The notes: generated by a model from the sequence alone, not told the origin. 64,000 nt of DNA from Oscillospiraceae bacterium (GCA_031280965.1 JAITFZ010000014.1:1-64000); one strand, 5' to 3'. Shown: positions 26,920-37,078, counted from the first letter of the stretch. Program-made: numbers and translations.

Positions 26920-28263
26920 ATGGAAAAATTTAGAAAAGCATATATAAGAACCTACGGCTGCAAGCAGAATTTCGCTGACAGCGAAAAGATTACGGGGCTT
27001 CTTTTAACAATAGGCTATGACATTACCAAAAGCCCGGAAGAAGCTGACTTAATCCTGCTCAATACCTGCGCTGTGCGTGAAAACGCCGAGCAACGGGTTT
27101 TCGGGAATGTGGGCGCATTGAAAAAACTGAAAGAGGACAAGCCAAAGCTTATCATAATCCTGTTCGGCTGTATGACACAGCAGGAACACACGGCTGAAAA
27201 GTTTAAAGCCAAGTTCTCTTTTATAGATGCAATTGCCGGTACGAACATATTATCATCACTGCCGGAGATAATAGAACAGGCTCGTTTAAAAACGCAAAAA
27301 GGCGCAAGGATTATACTAAAAGAAGCGGGCGCGGATTACGATAGTTTTGACGAGAGCGTAAAGCCGCTTCGTGAAGGGCTTTTTTCAGCAAATGTGCCGA
27401 TTATGAACGGTTGTGATAATTTTTGCACTTACTGCGTAGTTCCGCTTGTGAGAGGGCGCGAAGTTTCGCGCACAGCCGAAAACGTAATCAGCGAGGTTAA
27501 AAACCTGATTGCAGAGGGGCGCAGGGATATTCTTCTGCTTGGGCAGAACGTGAATTCCTATGGCAAAGGTAATTCGGAAAACACGGATTTCACCGGGCTT
27601 CTGCGTGAGCTTGACGCACTCGAAGGCGAGTTCATCATCGGCTACATGACAAGCCACCCGAAAGACTGCAAGAAAGAGCTGATTGACTTTATCGCCGGAA
27701 GCCGCAACATCTCCCGCCATCTGCATTTGCCCGTGCAGTCGGGGAGCAACCGGATTCTTGAGCTTATGAATCGCGGTTACACCCGCGAGAAATACATTGA
27801 ACTTGCCGAATACGCCAAAGAGAAAATCCCCGGTATTTCTCTGACAACCGATATACTCGTGGGTTTCCCCGGGGAAACTTATGAGGATTTTAAAGAAACG
27901 TTAGATTTAGTGGAAAAAATCGGCTTCGATTCTGCTTATACTTTCATATACAGCAAACGCGAGGGAACGATAGCGGCAGGGTTCGCCGACCCTATATCGG
28001 ATGAAGAAAAGTCCGCGTGGTTTCGGGAGTTGCTTGATGTTCAAAATAAAATCAACGAACGTTCATACGAGCGGTTTGTCGGGAAAGTATTGCGTGTGCT
28101 TTGTCTTGGCGAGGGCAGAAGCAATCCGGAACTGCTTACGGGTAAAAGCAGGCAGGGAATTATCGTGGATTTTGCGGGCGGCGAAGAACTGCATGGGAAA
28201 TTTGCAGACGTGAGAATTAAAAGGGCGTTACCGTGGGCATTAATCGGTGATTTGATTATTTAA
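26920..28263 (+). CDS. miaB: tRNA-2-methylthio-N6-dimethylallyladenosine synthase
   Basis: 447-aa radical SAM methylthiotransferase acting on A37 of tRNAs after MiaA. The N-terminal UPF0004 domain has YIRTYGCKQNFADSEK, NTCAVRENAEQ and LFGCMTQQ, giving the three cluster-binding Cys. The radical SAM motif C-x3-C-x2-C is NGCDNFCTYCVVPLVRG. A C-terminal TRAM domain covers about 378-445. The start is forced by the domain, which begins at residue 5, yet no ribosome binding site is visible and the promoter abuts the ATG. It opens the miaB-ymcA-like-mutS-mutL-miaA-hfq series. Confidence 0.95.
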   Translation: MEKFRKAYIRTYGCKQNFADSEKITGLLLTIGYDITKSPEEADLILLNTCAVRENAEQRVFGNVGALKKLKEDKPKLIIILFGCMTQQEHTAEKFKAKFSFIDAIAGTNILSSLPEIIEQARLKTQKGARIILKEAGADYDSFDESVKPLREGLFSANVPIMNGCDNFCTYCVVPLVRGREVSRTAENVISEVKNLIAEGRRDILLLGQNVNSYGKGNSENTDFTGLLRELDALEGEFIIGYMTSHPKDCKKELIDFIAGSRNISRHLHLPVQSGSNRILELMNRGYTREKYIELAEYAKEKIPGISLTTDILVGFPGETYEDFKETLDLVEKIGFDSAYTFIYSKREGTIAAGFADPISDEEKSAWFRELLDVQNKINERSYERFVGKVLRVLCLGEGRSNPELLTGKSRQGIIVDFAGGEELHGKFADVRIKRALPWALIGDLII

Positions 28264-28283
28264 AACAAAAGGAGAGAAAAATT

Positions 28284-28700
28284 ATGGAACCTATTCAGGC
28301 GGCAAGAGAACTCGGCAGGGCGATTCAAAGCGACGAGCGCTTCAGAGCGTACTTCGCGGCGAAAGATAAAAACGACGGCGACGGGGTTTTGCAAAACCTC
28401 ATCGGTGAGTTTAATTTACAGCGCGAGAATTTAACTATGGAGGTTTCAAAAACCGAGGGTGAAAAAGACCAAAGTAAAATCGATGGGCTTAACGAAAAAA
28501 TGCGCGGAACTTACGCCGAGATTATGAGTAACGAAAACATGAAGGCGTACAGTCAGGCTAAAAACGAGGTTGATAAGATGATTAGTCAGGTAAATCAAAT
28601 TATCGCAATGTGTTGCGAGGGCGCAGACCCCGATACCTGCGAGCCTGCGGCTAAGTCTTGCGGAAGCGGTTGCGGGGGTTGCGGAGGATGCGGCGGGTAA
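28284..28700 (+). CDS. YlbF/YmcA-family protein with cysteine-rich tail
   Basis: 138 aa. The helical Com_YlbF domain (about 1-112) reads ARELGRAIQSDERFRAYFAA and NLIGEFNLQRENLTM. In Bacillus, YmcA, YlbF and YaaT form a complex that binds iron-sulphur clusters and affects RNase Y, competence and sporulation. Position between miaB and mutS equals that of ymcA in Bacillus. The tail (about 112-138) holds eight Cys: MCCEGADPDTCEPAAKSC, then GSGCGGCGGCGG. This could bind a metal cluster. AAGGAGAG precedes the start. Confidence 0.85.
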   Translation: MEPIQAARELGRAIQSDERFRAYFAAKDKNDGDGVLQNLIGEFNLQRENLTMEVSKTEGEKDQSKIDGLNEKMRGTYAEIMSNENMKAYSQAKNEVDKMISQVNQIIAMCCEGADPDTCEPAAKSCGSGCGGCGGCGG

Positions 28701-28764
28701 ACCGCCGCTTGAAAGGTAGATTATTTATATAATGGGAAGTTAAATCTTCGGAGGGGAGGGTATT

Positions 28765-29328
28765 TTGAGTTATACAATATTTTGTAAAGAAACTGAAAAG
28801 TGGCTAAAACAGAATAACTTACCGTACATCCCAACGCGATGCGAAACAGAAACAGAAAGGGAAGCGAGATTACTTGTGTGGGATAAAGGGTACAAGCATA
28901 TTTTTGAGCAATGGTTGAACGAAAAGCGTTATAAAGAACTTATTTCGCTTGCACACAGTGATTGGGTTAAACAAGCAATTGTTTATGAACCGTTGTTAAA
29001 ATATTTCATAGAAAACGCTGAATTATCTTGTTTACAAGTGCTTTGCGAACGAAGAATAAGGTATGACATTGAACATGGTTTGTTGTTTTTTATAAGGCAA
29101 ATTAAAGAATGTGAGAAAACAAATATCGACCCGGAAATATATAACTACATTGAAAAAACAACAAAAGTGCAAAATAAAATTTTAGAAAACTTGAACCGCT
29201 ACATTGCGTATCTTGAAAAAACAGAAATTGATTTAGATTATTTAGAATCTGTAAAAACAATCAAGAAAAAAGTTATTGATTTGAGTATACGAAAAAGCGA
29301 TTTAAAAGTTATCAAGAACAAATTATGA
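28765..29328 (+). CDS. Unrecognised AT-rich helical protein
   Basis: 187 aa starting with TTG at 28765, after GGAGGGGAGGG. It begins SYTIFCKETEKWLKQNNLPY and is rich in Lys, Glu, Ile and Tyr. It is probably all-helical, with a coiled-coil-like end (about 125-185). I recognise no motif and no membrane segment. Base composition is clearly AT-richer than miaB and mutS on either side. It stands where cotE lies in Bacillus but is not similar to what I know of CotE, so it looks like an insertion into a conserved block. Confidence 0.65.
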   Translation: MSYTIFCKETEKWLKQNNLPYIPTRCETETEREARLLVWDKGYKHIFEQWLNEKRYKELISLAHSDWVKQAIVYEPLLKYFIENAELSCLQVLCERRIRYDIEHGLLFFIRQIKECEKTNIDPEIYNYIEKTTKVQNKILENLNRYIAYLEKTEIDLDYLESVKTIKKKVIDLSIRKSDLKVIKNKL

Positions 29329-29375
29329 TTAAATTCGCCTAATAAGCAAAACACGCAAAAAGGATACATAAAAAA

Positions 29376-31940
29376 ATGAACAAAGAAAACCTAACCCCGA
29401 TGCTCAGACACTACGTCGAGATTAAAGAGAAATACAAGGAATATGTTGTATTTTACAGGCTCGGAGATTTTTACGAGATGTTTTTCGATGATGCGGTCGA
29501 AGTATCAAAAAAGCTTGAACTGACGCTTACCAGCCGCGCAGAAACCCCTATGTGCGGCATACCCCACCACGCCGCCGAAAATTACATAAAACGACTTGTT
29601 GAGGGCGGTCATAAGGTTGCGATTTGCGAACAAATCGGCGATGTTACAGGCAAGGGTTTGGTCAGGCGGGAAGTTACCCGCATTGTGACAGCGGGAACGC
29701 TTATTGAGGAAAACATGCTCGATGCCGGCACAAACAACTTTATTGCCTGTTTTTTTATGAAAGACAGAGCTTGCGGTGTGGTTTTTGCGGATTTATCAAC
29801 AGGCGAGATGAGCGCTTTCGAGAAAAGCGGAAAGAATCTCGAAGACGAACTTATTGCCGAAATTGCGCGGTTCATGCCGGTAGAAGTGCTGTTTAATATG
29901 GATTTTATGTCGCTTTTAAAAACCGCGAACTTCATAAAAACAAAAATCCCCGGCTGTGTCGGGGAAACGCTTGATAATTGTGAATATAACGCGGAAATCC
30001 TGAAGAACCACTCCTTTATTCCGGCGGAAATAGTCACAGAAAACCCGCTTGCTTCCGGCGCAATTGCCGCACTTCTCGGTTACATAAAGAAAACCCACCT
30101 CAACGACACGCCCCGCTTCACTACGCTGAATATGCATACAGACAGCGCGTTTTTGGATTTGGGGCTTACAGCCCGCCGAAATCTTGAACTGACCGAAACC
30201 CTGCGCGGCAAGGATAAACGCGGCTCGCTCATGTGGGTTTTAGACCGCACCCGCACTTCAATGGGAAAGCGGCGCCTTAAACAGTTCATCGAGCGCCCGC
30301 TGACAGACCACGCACGGATTCTGCGGCGCTTAGCCGCAGTCGATGAACTCGTGAAAAGCGTTGTGGGGCTCGGCGATTTACGCGGGGCGCTTGACGGCGT
30401 GTATGACATTGAAAGACTGATGACACGGATTGTTTATAATAAAGCCACCCCGCGCGATGTTTACGCTTTCGGGGCGACCTGCGAGAAAATACCTGAATTA
30501 AAGTGCATTTTAGCGCAGTTTCAATCACCTTTATTGCAGAAACTGAACGAGAGAACTTCTGCTCTTCCGGAAGTCGCCGCGCTTGTAGAAAACGCGATAA
30601 AGCCCGAACCGCCCGCTGTTACGAAGGACGGCGCTTATATTAAAGACGGCTACAACACCGAACTTGACCACCTGCGCCTGATTACAAAGGACAACAAAAA
30701 AATTCTTGCCGCGCTTGAAGAGCGCGAAAGGCAGGCGACAGGCATAAGAAACCTGAAAGTCGGCTATAACCGTGTTTTCGGTTACTACATTGAAATATCA
30801 AAAAGCAATATTAATTCAGCACCCGCGCATTACATCAGGAAGCAGACGCTTACAAACGGCGAGCGTTACATAACCGATGAACTAAAAAAAATCGAGAACG
30901 AAATTCTCGGCGCAAACGATAAAATCATCGCGCTTGAAGCGGAGATTTTCACCGAAGTCATAGAATTTATAAAAACAAAGCTTGAAGACGCGCAGAAAAC
31001 CGCAAAAGCTGTTTCAATTCTCGATGTGCTGGGCGGATTTGCGGCGTGTGCGATTGAAAACAATTACGTTCGCCCCGAAATAAGTACGGAAAGCGTTATT
31101 GAAATTAAAGACGGCAGGCATCCGGTCGTTGAAAAGGTGCTGAAAGAAAGAATTTTCACGCCTAATGACGTTTATCTCGATACAAGCAAAAACCGGCTGA
31201 TTATTATAACAGGCCCGAATATGGCGGGAAAATCGACATTTATGCGACAGGTTGCGCTGATTACGATTATGGCGCAAATCGGCAGCTTCGTCCCGGCGAA
31301 GTCAGCGCGAATCGGCGTTGTAGACAAGGTTTTCACCCGCGTGGGAGCAAGCGACGACCTTACGGCGGGGCAGTCTACATTCATGGTTGAAATGACCGAA
31401 GTCGCGGAAATTCTAAAGAACGCAACAAAGAAAAGCCTTGTGATTCTTGACGAAATCGGGCGCGGTACATCTACGTTCGACGGTATTTCAATCGCAAAAG
31501 CCGTTGCCGAGTATATCAACAACAAAACCGGCTGCAAGACGCTTTTTGCCACGCATTATCATGAATTAATTGCGCTTGAACAGCGCAACACGGGTATCAG
31601 GAACTTCAGCGCGGCGGCATCAAAGCGCGGCGACGAACTGCATTTTCTCCACAAAATCGTTGAGGGCGGCGTTGACGACAGCTACGGAATTGAAGTTGCG
31701 AAGCTTGCGGGCGTACCGGAAAAAGTCATTAACAGCGCGAAAGATTCGCTCAAAGTCATGGAGTTAAATTCAAAAATTGAACTCGAAGCAGAACTGCGCG
31801 AGAGAGAATCGGAAGCGCAAATCGACTTTACGTCACTCGCCCGTGAAAGCGTTATTAATCGCTTGAAAACGCTTGACACAAACGCGCTTACCCCGCTTGA
31901 AGCGTTGCAGATATTATCAGAATTGAAGAAGGAATTGTAG
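29376..31940 (+). CDS. mutS: DNA mismatch repair protein MutS
   Basis: 854 aa, full length. The mismatch-binding domain I carries FYRLGDFYEMFFDDA, holding the Phe-x-Glu motif (F-Y-E). Connector, lever and clamp domains follow. The ATPase has Walker A GPNMAGKSTFMRQ, then GQSTFMVEMTE, Walker B LVILDEIGRGTSTFDG and ATHYHEL. The C terminus has the dimer helix-hairpin. AAAAAGGATACAT lies before the ATG. mutL follows after 87 bases. Confidence 0.97.
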   Translation: MNKENLTPMLRHYVEIKEKYKEYVVFYRLGDFYEMFFDDAVEVSKKLELTLTSRAETPMCGIPHHAAENYIKRLVEGGHKVAICEQIGDVTGKGLVRREVTRIVTAGTLIEENMLDAGTNNFIACFFMKDRACGVVFADLSTGEMSAFEKSGKNLEDELIAEIARFMPVEVLFNMDFMSLLKTANFIKTKIPGCVGETLDNCEYNAEILKNHSFIPAEIVTENPLASGAIAALLGYIKKTHLNDTPRFTTLNMHTDSAFLDLGLTARRNLELTETLRGKDKRGSLMWVLDRTRTSMGKRRLKQFIERPLTDHARILRRLAAVDELVKSVVGLGDLRGALDGVYDIERLMTRIVYNKATPRDVYAFGATCEKIPELKCILAQFQSPLLQKLNERTSALPEVAALVENAIKPEPPAVTKDGAYIKDGYNTELDHLRLITKDNKKILAALEERERQATGIRNLKVGYNRVFGYYIEISKSNINSAPAHYIRKQTLTNGERYITDELKKIENEILGANDKIIALEAEIFTEVIEFIKTKLEDAQKTAKAVSILDVLGGFAACAIENNYVRPEISTESVIEIKDGRHPVVEKVLKERIFTPNDVYLDTSKNRLIIITGPNMAGKSTFMRQVALITIMAQIGSFVPAKSARIGVVDKVFTRVGASDDLTAGQSTFMVEMTEVAEILKNATKKSLVILDEIGRGTSTFDGISIAKAVAEYINNKTGCKTLFATHYHELIALEQRNTGIRNFSAAASKRGDELHFLHKIVEGGVDDSYGIEVAKLAGVPEKVINSAKDSLKVMELNSKIELEAELRERESEAQIDFTSLARESVINRLKTLDTNALTPLEALQILSELKKEL

Positions 31941-32027
31941 GGCGTGACACCGATAAAACCGGTACGTAATGCAAAACATCGCGTCCTACAAAGTTCGCTT
32001 AATAAAACCCCGAACGAGGTGAAATTC

Positions 32028-33830
32028 ATGCCCGAAATAAACATTCTCGCCCGCGAAATCAGCGAGCTGATTGCCGCCGGTGAAGTCGTTGAGCGCCCTG
32101 CCAGCGTAATTAAAGAGCTTGTCGAAAACTGCGTAGACGCAGGAGCAAGCTCGATTACAGTGGAGATTATGGGCGGCGGCGTGAGCTTCATGCGTGTAAC
32201 CGACAACGGTCACGGAATTGCGTTCAGCGAAGTTCCGAAAGCTTTTCTTCGCCACGCCACAAGCAAAACCTTAAACAAAGAAGACCTTGAAAACATAGTC
32301 ACAATGGGATTTCGCGGGGAGGCATTGGCTTCTGTCGCGGCAGTATCAAAAATAGAAATGCTCACAAAGCGAGCCGAAGATAAAAGCGGCACACTCTATA
32401 AAATTCACGGCGGCGAAGAAGTAAGTCACATTGAAACCGGTTGCCCCGACGGCACGACTATAATTATCCGCGAACTTTTTTATAATACTCCGGCGCGCCT
32501 AAAATTCCTCAAGAAAGACATTTCGGAAGCCAATGCTGTTCAGGCGGTAGTAGATAAGCTGATTTTGGCGCACCCAAGCATAGCTTTTCGGTTTCTGCGG
32601 GATAATAAGCCCGTCAGAATTACGGCAGGTGACGGCGAACTTTATTCCGCGCTGTACTCGGTTTTCGGCGGGCAATTCGCAACGAGCCTTGTGCCGGTCG
32701 ATTTTTCGCAGTACGGTATTAAAATCAGCGGCTTTGTATCTTCGCCGCTTTTTTGCAGGGGCAACCGCACAATGCAGTACTTTTCCCTCAATTCCCGCCC
32801 GATAAAATCATTGCAGATTATGGCGGCGATGGAGGAGGTTTACAAAAACACCGCGCCTGCCGGAAAATACCCCGCCTGCGCCCTTAAAATTGAAATAAAC
32901 CCGCGTGAAGCGGACGTTAACGTCCACCCTGCTAAGACCGAAGTTCGCTTTGCGGACGATAACGCGGTTTTCGATACTGTGTACTTCGCGGTGAAAAACG
33001 CGCTTCTTAATGCGCAAAACGTCAAGGAAATAGAACTCCCGAAACCGGAATACTCACCGCCGCCCGCAGAACAATCAACGCTTCAACAAACATTGACGCC
33101 GACATTCAATGCAAGCAAAGCGGAATTTATCGTAAAAAAAACATACGAAGAGCCGATTGTAAATGAATTGAAGCCACACGAAAAATCAACCGTAAAGGTG
33201 AGTTTTGCGCGTCACGTGACTGCCCTGCCCGAAAAACCCGAGACCCCGGAAGAACCTTCTCCGTGCCTGCGTATAATCGGCGAGTTTCGGAAAACATACA
33301 TAATATGTGAAGACGGCGAAAATCTCGTGCTGATTGACAAACACGCCGCCCACGAGCGCATACGTTTTGAGGAGCTTAAAAAGGAGCTGACGGCTTCTTC
33401 GCAATTGCTTGCTGAAAGCATTTATGCAAAGTTCGATATGCGCTGTTATGACGCGCTTCAGCAAGGGCGGGAGATACTGCTTGACGCAGGAATAGAAATA
33501 ATCCCGCTTGATGATTACGGGATTGAAATAATTGCATTGCCGGAGGTATTGGTCGGAAGCGACATTGAAGCCGTTCTTTCGGACGCTGCGGAAATTTTCG
33601 CCGAAAGCGGCGCTTCGGAAATAGGAACGGAAAGCATATTCAACGAGATTCTGCACTCCATTGCATGTAAATCCGCCATGAAAGCCAATGATAAAAGCAT
33701 AATATCCGACTTGGAAAAGCTTGCTGATGTTGTTTGGAATGACAGGAGCCTGCGCTTCTGTCCGCATGGCAGGCCGATTATTACCTCGCTTAGCCGACGG
33801 GAAATTGAGAAGAATTTTGGGAGAACGTAA
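32028..33830 (+). CDS. mutL: DNA mismatch repair protein MutL
   Basis: 600 aa. The GHKL ATPase has IAAGEVVERPASVIKELVEN, DNGHGI and GFRGEALASVAAVS. The C-terminal endonuclease domain has LIDKHAAHERIRFEELK, in place of the usual DQHA-x2-E-x4-E, and CPHGRPIIT as the second metal site. So it should be a nicking MutL as in most Firmicutes. The ATG at 32028 is chosen because GAGGTGAAATTC precedes it; the frame is open 28 codons further but without similarity. A long linker (about 330-410) joins the domains. Confidence 0.96.
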   Translation: MPEINILAREISELIAAGEVVERPASVIKELVENCVDAGASSITVEIMGGGVSFMRVTDNGHGIAFSEVPKAFLRHATSKTLNKEDLENIVTMGFRGEALASVAAVSKIEMLTKRAEDKSGTLYKIHGGEEVSHIETGCPDGTTIIIRELFYNTPARLKFLKKDISEANAVQAVVDKLILAHPSIAFRFLRDNKPVRITAGDGELYSALYSVFGGQFATSLVPVDFSQYGIKISGFVSSPLFCRGNRTMQYFSLNSRPIKSLQIMAAMEEVYKNTAPAGKYPACALKIEINPREADVNVHPAKTEVRFADDNAVFDTVYFAVKNALLNAQNVKEIELPKPEYSPPPAEQSTLQQTLTPTFNASKAEFIVKKTYEEPIVNELKPHEKSTVKVSFARHVTALPEKPETPEEPSPCLRIIGEFRKTYIICEDGENLVLIDKHAAHERIRFEELKKELTASSQLLAESIYAKFDMRCYDALQQGREILLDAGIEIIPLDDYGIEIIALPEVLVGSDIEAVLSDAAEIFAESGASEIGTESIFNEILHSIACKSAMKANDKSIISDLEKLADVVWNDRSLRFCPHGRPIITSLSRREIEKNFGRT

Positions 33831-33868
33831 GAGCGATTATTATAATCTGCTCACCTGCGTATTAGAAC

Positions 33869-34801
33869 ATGAAAACAATGGAAAAAACCTTCATAATCGT
33901 GGTTTGCGGGCCGACGGCTTCAGGTAAAACCGCACTTGCGGTCAGGCTCGCCGAAGAATTTAACGGTGAAATCATCGGCGCAGACTCCATGCAGGTTTAC
34001 AAAGGTATGGACATAGCCACGGCAAAACCGACTTCGGCGGAACTGCGCGGGATTCGGCATCACCTAATCGACTTTCTTGAGCCGCACGAGCCTTTTTCGG
34101 TCGCGGATTATGTGGAACTTGCACGGGCAAAAATCACCGAAGTGCGCGAACGCGGTAAACTGCCTGTTATTGCAGGCGGTACGGGTTTATATATAAATTC
34201 GCTGATTGATAATATCGAATTCCCGGAAATTAAAGCCGATATGGCTTTTCGGGCAGAAATGCGTGGAAAAAATGCCGGATTTCTTCTCGGAGAGCTTTTA
34301 AAAAAAGACCCTGAAACTGCGGCTTTATTGCATGAAAATAATCTGAAAAGAATAATCAGGGCTTTAGAGGTTTTTCATGTCACGGGCAGAACCATGAGCG
34401 ATTTAAAGCGTGAAAGCCGCCTTGTTCCGTCGCCCTATAAGCCTTTAATGTTACAAATAAACTTTCCGCGAGAAAAATTATACGAGCGCATAAATAAAAG
34501 AGCAGATGAGATGTTAGAAGCGGGGCTTGCAGAGGAAGCGCGGGCGTTTTATACGCTTCAAAACCCGCAAACCGCTGCACAGGCTATAGGTTATAAAGAA
34601 CTTCTGCCTTTCTTAAACGGTGAAGCGGAGCTTTCGCACTGCGTTGAACGCCTTAAACAAAGTACGCGCAATTACGCGAAAAGACAGTTAACATGGTTCA
34701 AAAAAGACCCGCGGATTAACTTATTAGCGGCTGACGAGTTTTTAATTGACAAATCAATCAGCTTGTGTTATAATTATATAAATATAGTCAGCACTCCCTA
34801 A
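33869..34801 (+). CDS. miaA: tRNA dimethylallyltransferase
   Basis: 310 aa. It adds the dimethylallyl group to A37, the substrate that MiaB (encoded upstream) then methylthiolates. P-loop [15 protein letters not shown], then [27 protein letters not shown] and [14 protein letters not shown] are all present, with [14 protein letters not shown] near the end. Start codons at 33869 or 33878 are both possible and the ribosome binding site is weak. hfq follows after 16 bases. Confidence 0.97.
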   Translation: MKTMEKTFIIVVCGPTASGKTALAVRLAEEFNGEIIGADSMQVYKGMDIATAKPTSAELRGIRHHLIDFLEPHEPFSVADYVELARAKITEVRERGKLPVIAGGTGLYINSLIDNIEFPEIKADMAFRAEMRGKNAGFLLGELLKKDPETAALLHENNLKRIIRALEVFHVTGRTMSDLKRESRLVPSPYKPLMLQINFPREKLYERINKRADEMLEAGLAEEARAFYTLQNPQTAAQAIGYKELLPFLNGEAELSHCVERLKQSTRNYAKRQLTWFKKDPRINLLAADEFLIDKSISLCYNYINIVSTP

Positions 34802-34817
34802 AGAAAGGAAGGAAAAA

Positions 34818-35069
34818 ATGGCTAAGGATATTAATTTGCAGGATGTCTTTTTGAATCAGGCAAGGAAAGAACGCATACCCGTAACCATTTATATCACCAA
34901 CGGCTTTCAGTTCAAGGGGACGGTGAGAGGCTTTGACAGCTACATCGTAATTCTTGATACTGACGGGAAGCAGAACATGATTTATAAGCATGCGATTTCG
35001 ACCATTACACCGCTTAAAGCGATTTCGGTCTTCGATGTTTTCGATAAGGAAGAAGCAGAATCAACTTAG
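34818..35069 (+). CDS. hfq: RNA chaperone Hfq
   Basis: 83 aa. Sm1 motif: [20 protein letters not shown], then [15 protein letters not shown]. Sm2 motif: [13 protein letters not shown], with the YKHA that marks Hfq. It binds small RNAs and mRNAs as a hexamer. miaA-hfq is a widely conserved pair. GAAAGGAAGG lies before the start. The C-terminal tail is short, as in other Firmicutes. Confidence 0.97.
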   Translation: MAKDINLQDVFLNQARKERIPVTIYITNGFQFKGTVRGFDSYIVILDTDGKQNMIYKHAISTITPLKAISVFDVFDKEEAEST

Positions 35070-35109
35070 GGCGGCTGTCGGTTGTCCGTAAATGCAAAGA
35101 GGAATAAAA

Positions 35110-36351
35110 ATGGAGGATAAATCTCCTGTAAAAAAAAGTGCATTCACCCTGAGGATAATCTGGGCATTGCTCGGCTTGTTCTTTATTATAACGGTTGCGA
35201 GTCAAATTTACATACGTTTTTACAACCCGCTCAGAACCGAAACGGCGATGCTTTACAGTACGCCGGACACCTATGTTTTCGAGGCCGTACACATACGCAA
35301 CGAGCGGTTGGTGCGGTACGGCGGGGCTGATGTAATATCGTATGCTCACCCCGACGGCTCAAAGCTCGGCAGAAACTCAATAGTAGCTCAAAGTTACAGG
35401 TCTGTTGATGATATATTACTGCAAAAGCGAATTGATGAACTGACAGAGCGTGTGCGAGTGCTTGAAGGCGCGGAAACGTTGGAAAGCACCGATAATTTTC
35501 AGCTTGAATCATATCTGAATCAAATTATGAACCGCCACACTGCCTTACTCGGTCAAATCAGTGCCGGAGATTACAGCGCAATCGACACCCTGAAGAACGA
35601 ATATATCTCACTGCAATGCAAAAAGCGCGTTCTGCGGGGTGAAGAAATAGGTTACAGGGAGCAGATAGGCGCGCTGAACAGTGAAATCGCAAGCCTTCGC
35701 GCACGTATAAGCGCATCGCCGCGCGATGTTATTATAGACGAAGCGGGTTATTTTGTGAGCGTCGTTGACGGATATGAGGGTTCTCTTAACTTTGACAGGA
35801 TTTACTCACTTCAAAAAGACGATATTGAACGAATTATAAGAGAACCGCGGCTTGAAGTCGGTGAGGGTATCATCGGAAAGATGATTGATGGGTACAAGTG
35901 GCGCTTTGTCGGGGTCTTAAACACCGAGAGAACCCGCTCGCTTTATGAAGGAGCGGCAGTTGAACTCAGAACGGGCGGAAGTACGCAGGCAGTAAGAGCA
36001 ACGGTGTTACGGCGGATTCGCCTTGACGACGGAAACAGCATTTTCATATTCGAGTGCGATACGCTCACACCGGAATTAGCGTCACGGCGGGTTTCGCAGT
36101 TCAATTTAGTGCTTAATCAATATAAAGGCATACGTATTCCCACAATAGCGGTGCATGTTAACGACGAAAATCAGCAGGGAGTATTTGTAAAGCACGGCAC
36201 GGAGATTATTTTTAAGCGAATCAATGTAATAAGAACAGAAAACAACTACTTTTTAGTTGAAGACACCACGAATGTGGCGGGCTTTATTTCGCTTTATGAC
36301 AGCGTTGTAACAAGAGGCAGGGATTTATATGACGGGAAAATCGTTCCATGA
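35110..36351 (+). CDS. HlyD-like membrane-anchored protein of the division cluster
   Basis: 413 aa. One membrane segment near the N terminus (IIWALLGLFFIITVASQIYI, about residues 15-35), then an extracytoplasmic part. A coiled coil (about 105-215, with DDILLQKRIDELTERVRVLE) sits between beta-rich lobes, as in HlyD-type adaptor proteins. Such proteins are often found next to sepF in Clostridia, but no role is known to me. The ATG at 35110 follows AGAGGAATAAAA; the frame is open 6 codons more. It overlaps the next gene by 4 bases. Confidence 0.72.
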   Translation: MEDKSPVKKSAFTLRIIWALLGLFFIITVASQIYIRFYNPLRTETAMLYSTPDTYVFEAVHIRNERLVRYGGADVISYAHPDGSKLGRNSIVAQSYRSVDDILLQKRIDELTERVRVLEGAETLESTDNFQLESYLNQIMNRHTALLGQISAGDYSAIDTLKNEYISLQCKKRVLRGEEIGYREQIGALNSEIASLRARISASPRDVIIDEAGYFVSVVDGYEGSLNFDRIYSLQKDDIERIIREPRLEVGEGIIGKMIDGYKWRFVGVLNTERTRSLYEGAAVELRTGGSTQAVRATVLRRIRLDDGNSIFIFECDTLTPELASRRVSQFNLVLNQYKGIRIPTIAVHVNDENQQGVFVKHGTEIIFKRINVIRTENNYFLVEDTTNVAGFISLYDSVVTRGRDLYDGKIVP

Positions 36352-37019
36352 TTGAAATAGCAGAGAATTATAAGAGAATTACAGAAAATGTTGAAAAAGC
36401 ACGCTCGGATTACGCTCCGGGAAGTAAAATCCGTATAATGGCGGTTACTAAGGGCGTTCCGCACGAGAAGGTAAACCACGCCGTTTCCTTCGGTATAGAC
36501 CTCATCGGCGAAAACAGAGCGCAGGAATTTTTGCAAAAACACCCTTTTTACGCAAAAAAATGTGAAATTCATTTCATTGGGGGCTTGCAAAATAACAAAG
36601 TTAAGTATATAATTGATAAAGTAAGCGTAATTCAATCGGCGGACAGTTTAAAGCTGATTTCGGAAATAAACAGGCGCGCAGTGAATTCGGGACTGATTAT
36701 GAATCTGCTGATTGAGGTTAATATAGGTTGCGAGTATTCCAAAAACGGCGTTGAAGCCGGCAGACTGCCCGTACTGCTTGCACAAGCGGACGAGCTTGAA
36801 AATGTAAAGTTGCGCGGATTAATGGCGATTCCGCCGATAAATGCGGAAGAAAACATCTATGCGTCTATGCGGCGACTTTATGAAGACGCGAGAGCGAAGG
36901 TAAAACAACCGGACGAGTTCGATACATTATCGATGGGGATGTCCGGGGATTATGTTACGGCAATAAAACACGGCGCGAACATCATCAGAATAGGCAGCGC
37001 CTTGTTTGGAAGCAGATAA
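36348..37019 (+). CDS. ylmE: YggS/YlmE-family PLP-binding protein
   Basis: 223 aa. The family keeps PLP balance. The PLP lysine lies in RIMAVTKGVPHEKV; GENRAQEFLQK and EIHFIGGLQNNKVKYI (usually HFIGHLQ-x-NK) follow. A late GMSGDYVTAI holds the phosphate-binding segment. It stands before sepF as ylmE does in Bacillus. The start overlaps the preceding stop (ATGA). Confidence 0.93.
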   Translation: MIEIAENYKRITENVEKARSDYAPGSKIRIMAVTKGVPHEKVNHAVSFGIDLIGENRAQEFLQKHPFYAKKCEIHFIGGLQNNKVKYIIDKVSVIQSADSLKLISEINRRAVNSGLIMNLLIEVNIGCEYSKNGVEAGRLPVLLAQADELENVKLRGLMAIPPINAEENIYASMRRLYEDARAKVKQPDEFDTLSMGMSGDYVTAIKHGANIIRIGSALFGSR

Positions 37020-37078
37020 ATAAACGCAATTCAAAAAAACTAAAAGAGTAAAAATGAAAACAGAAAGGAATCATTATC

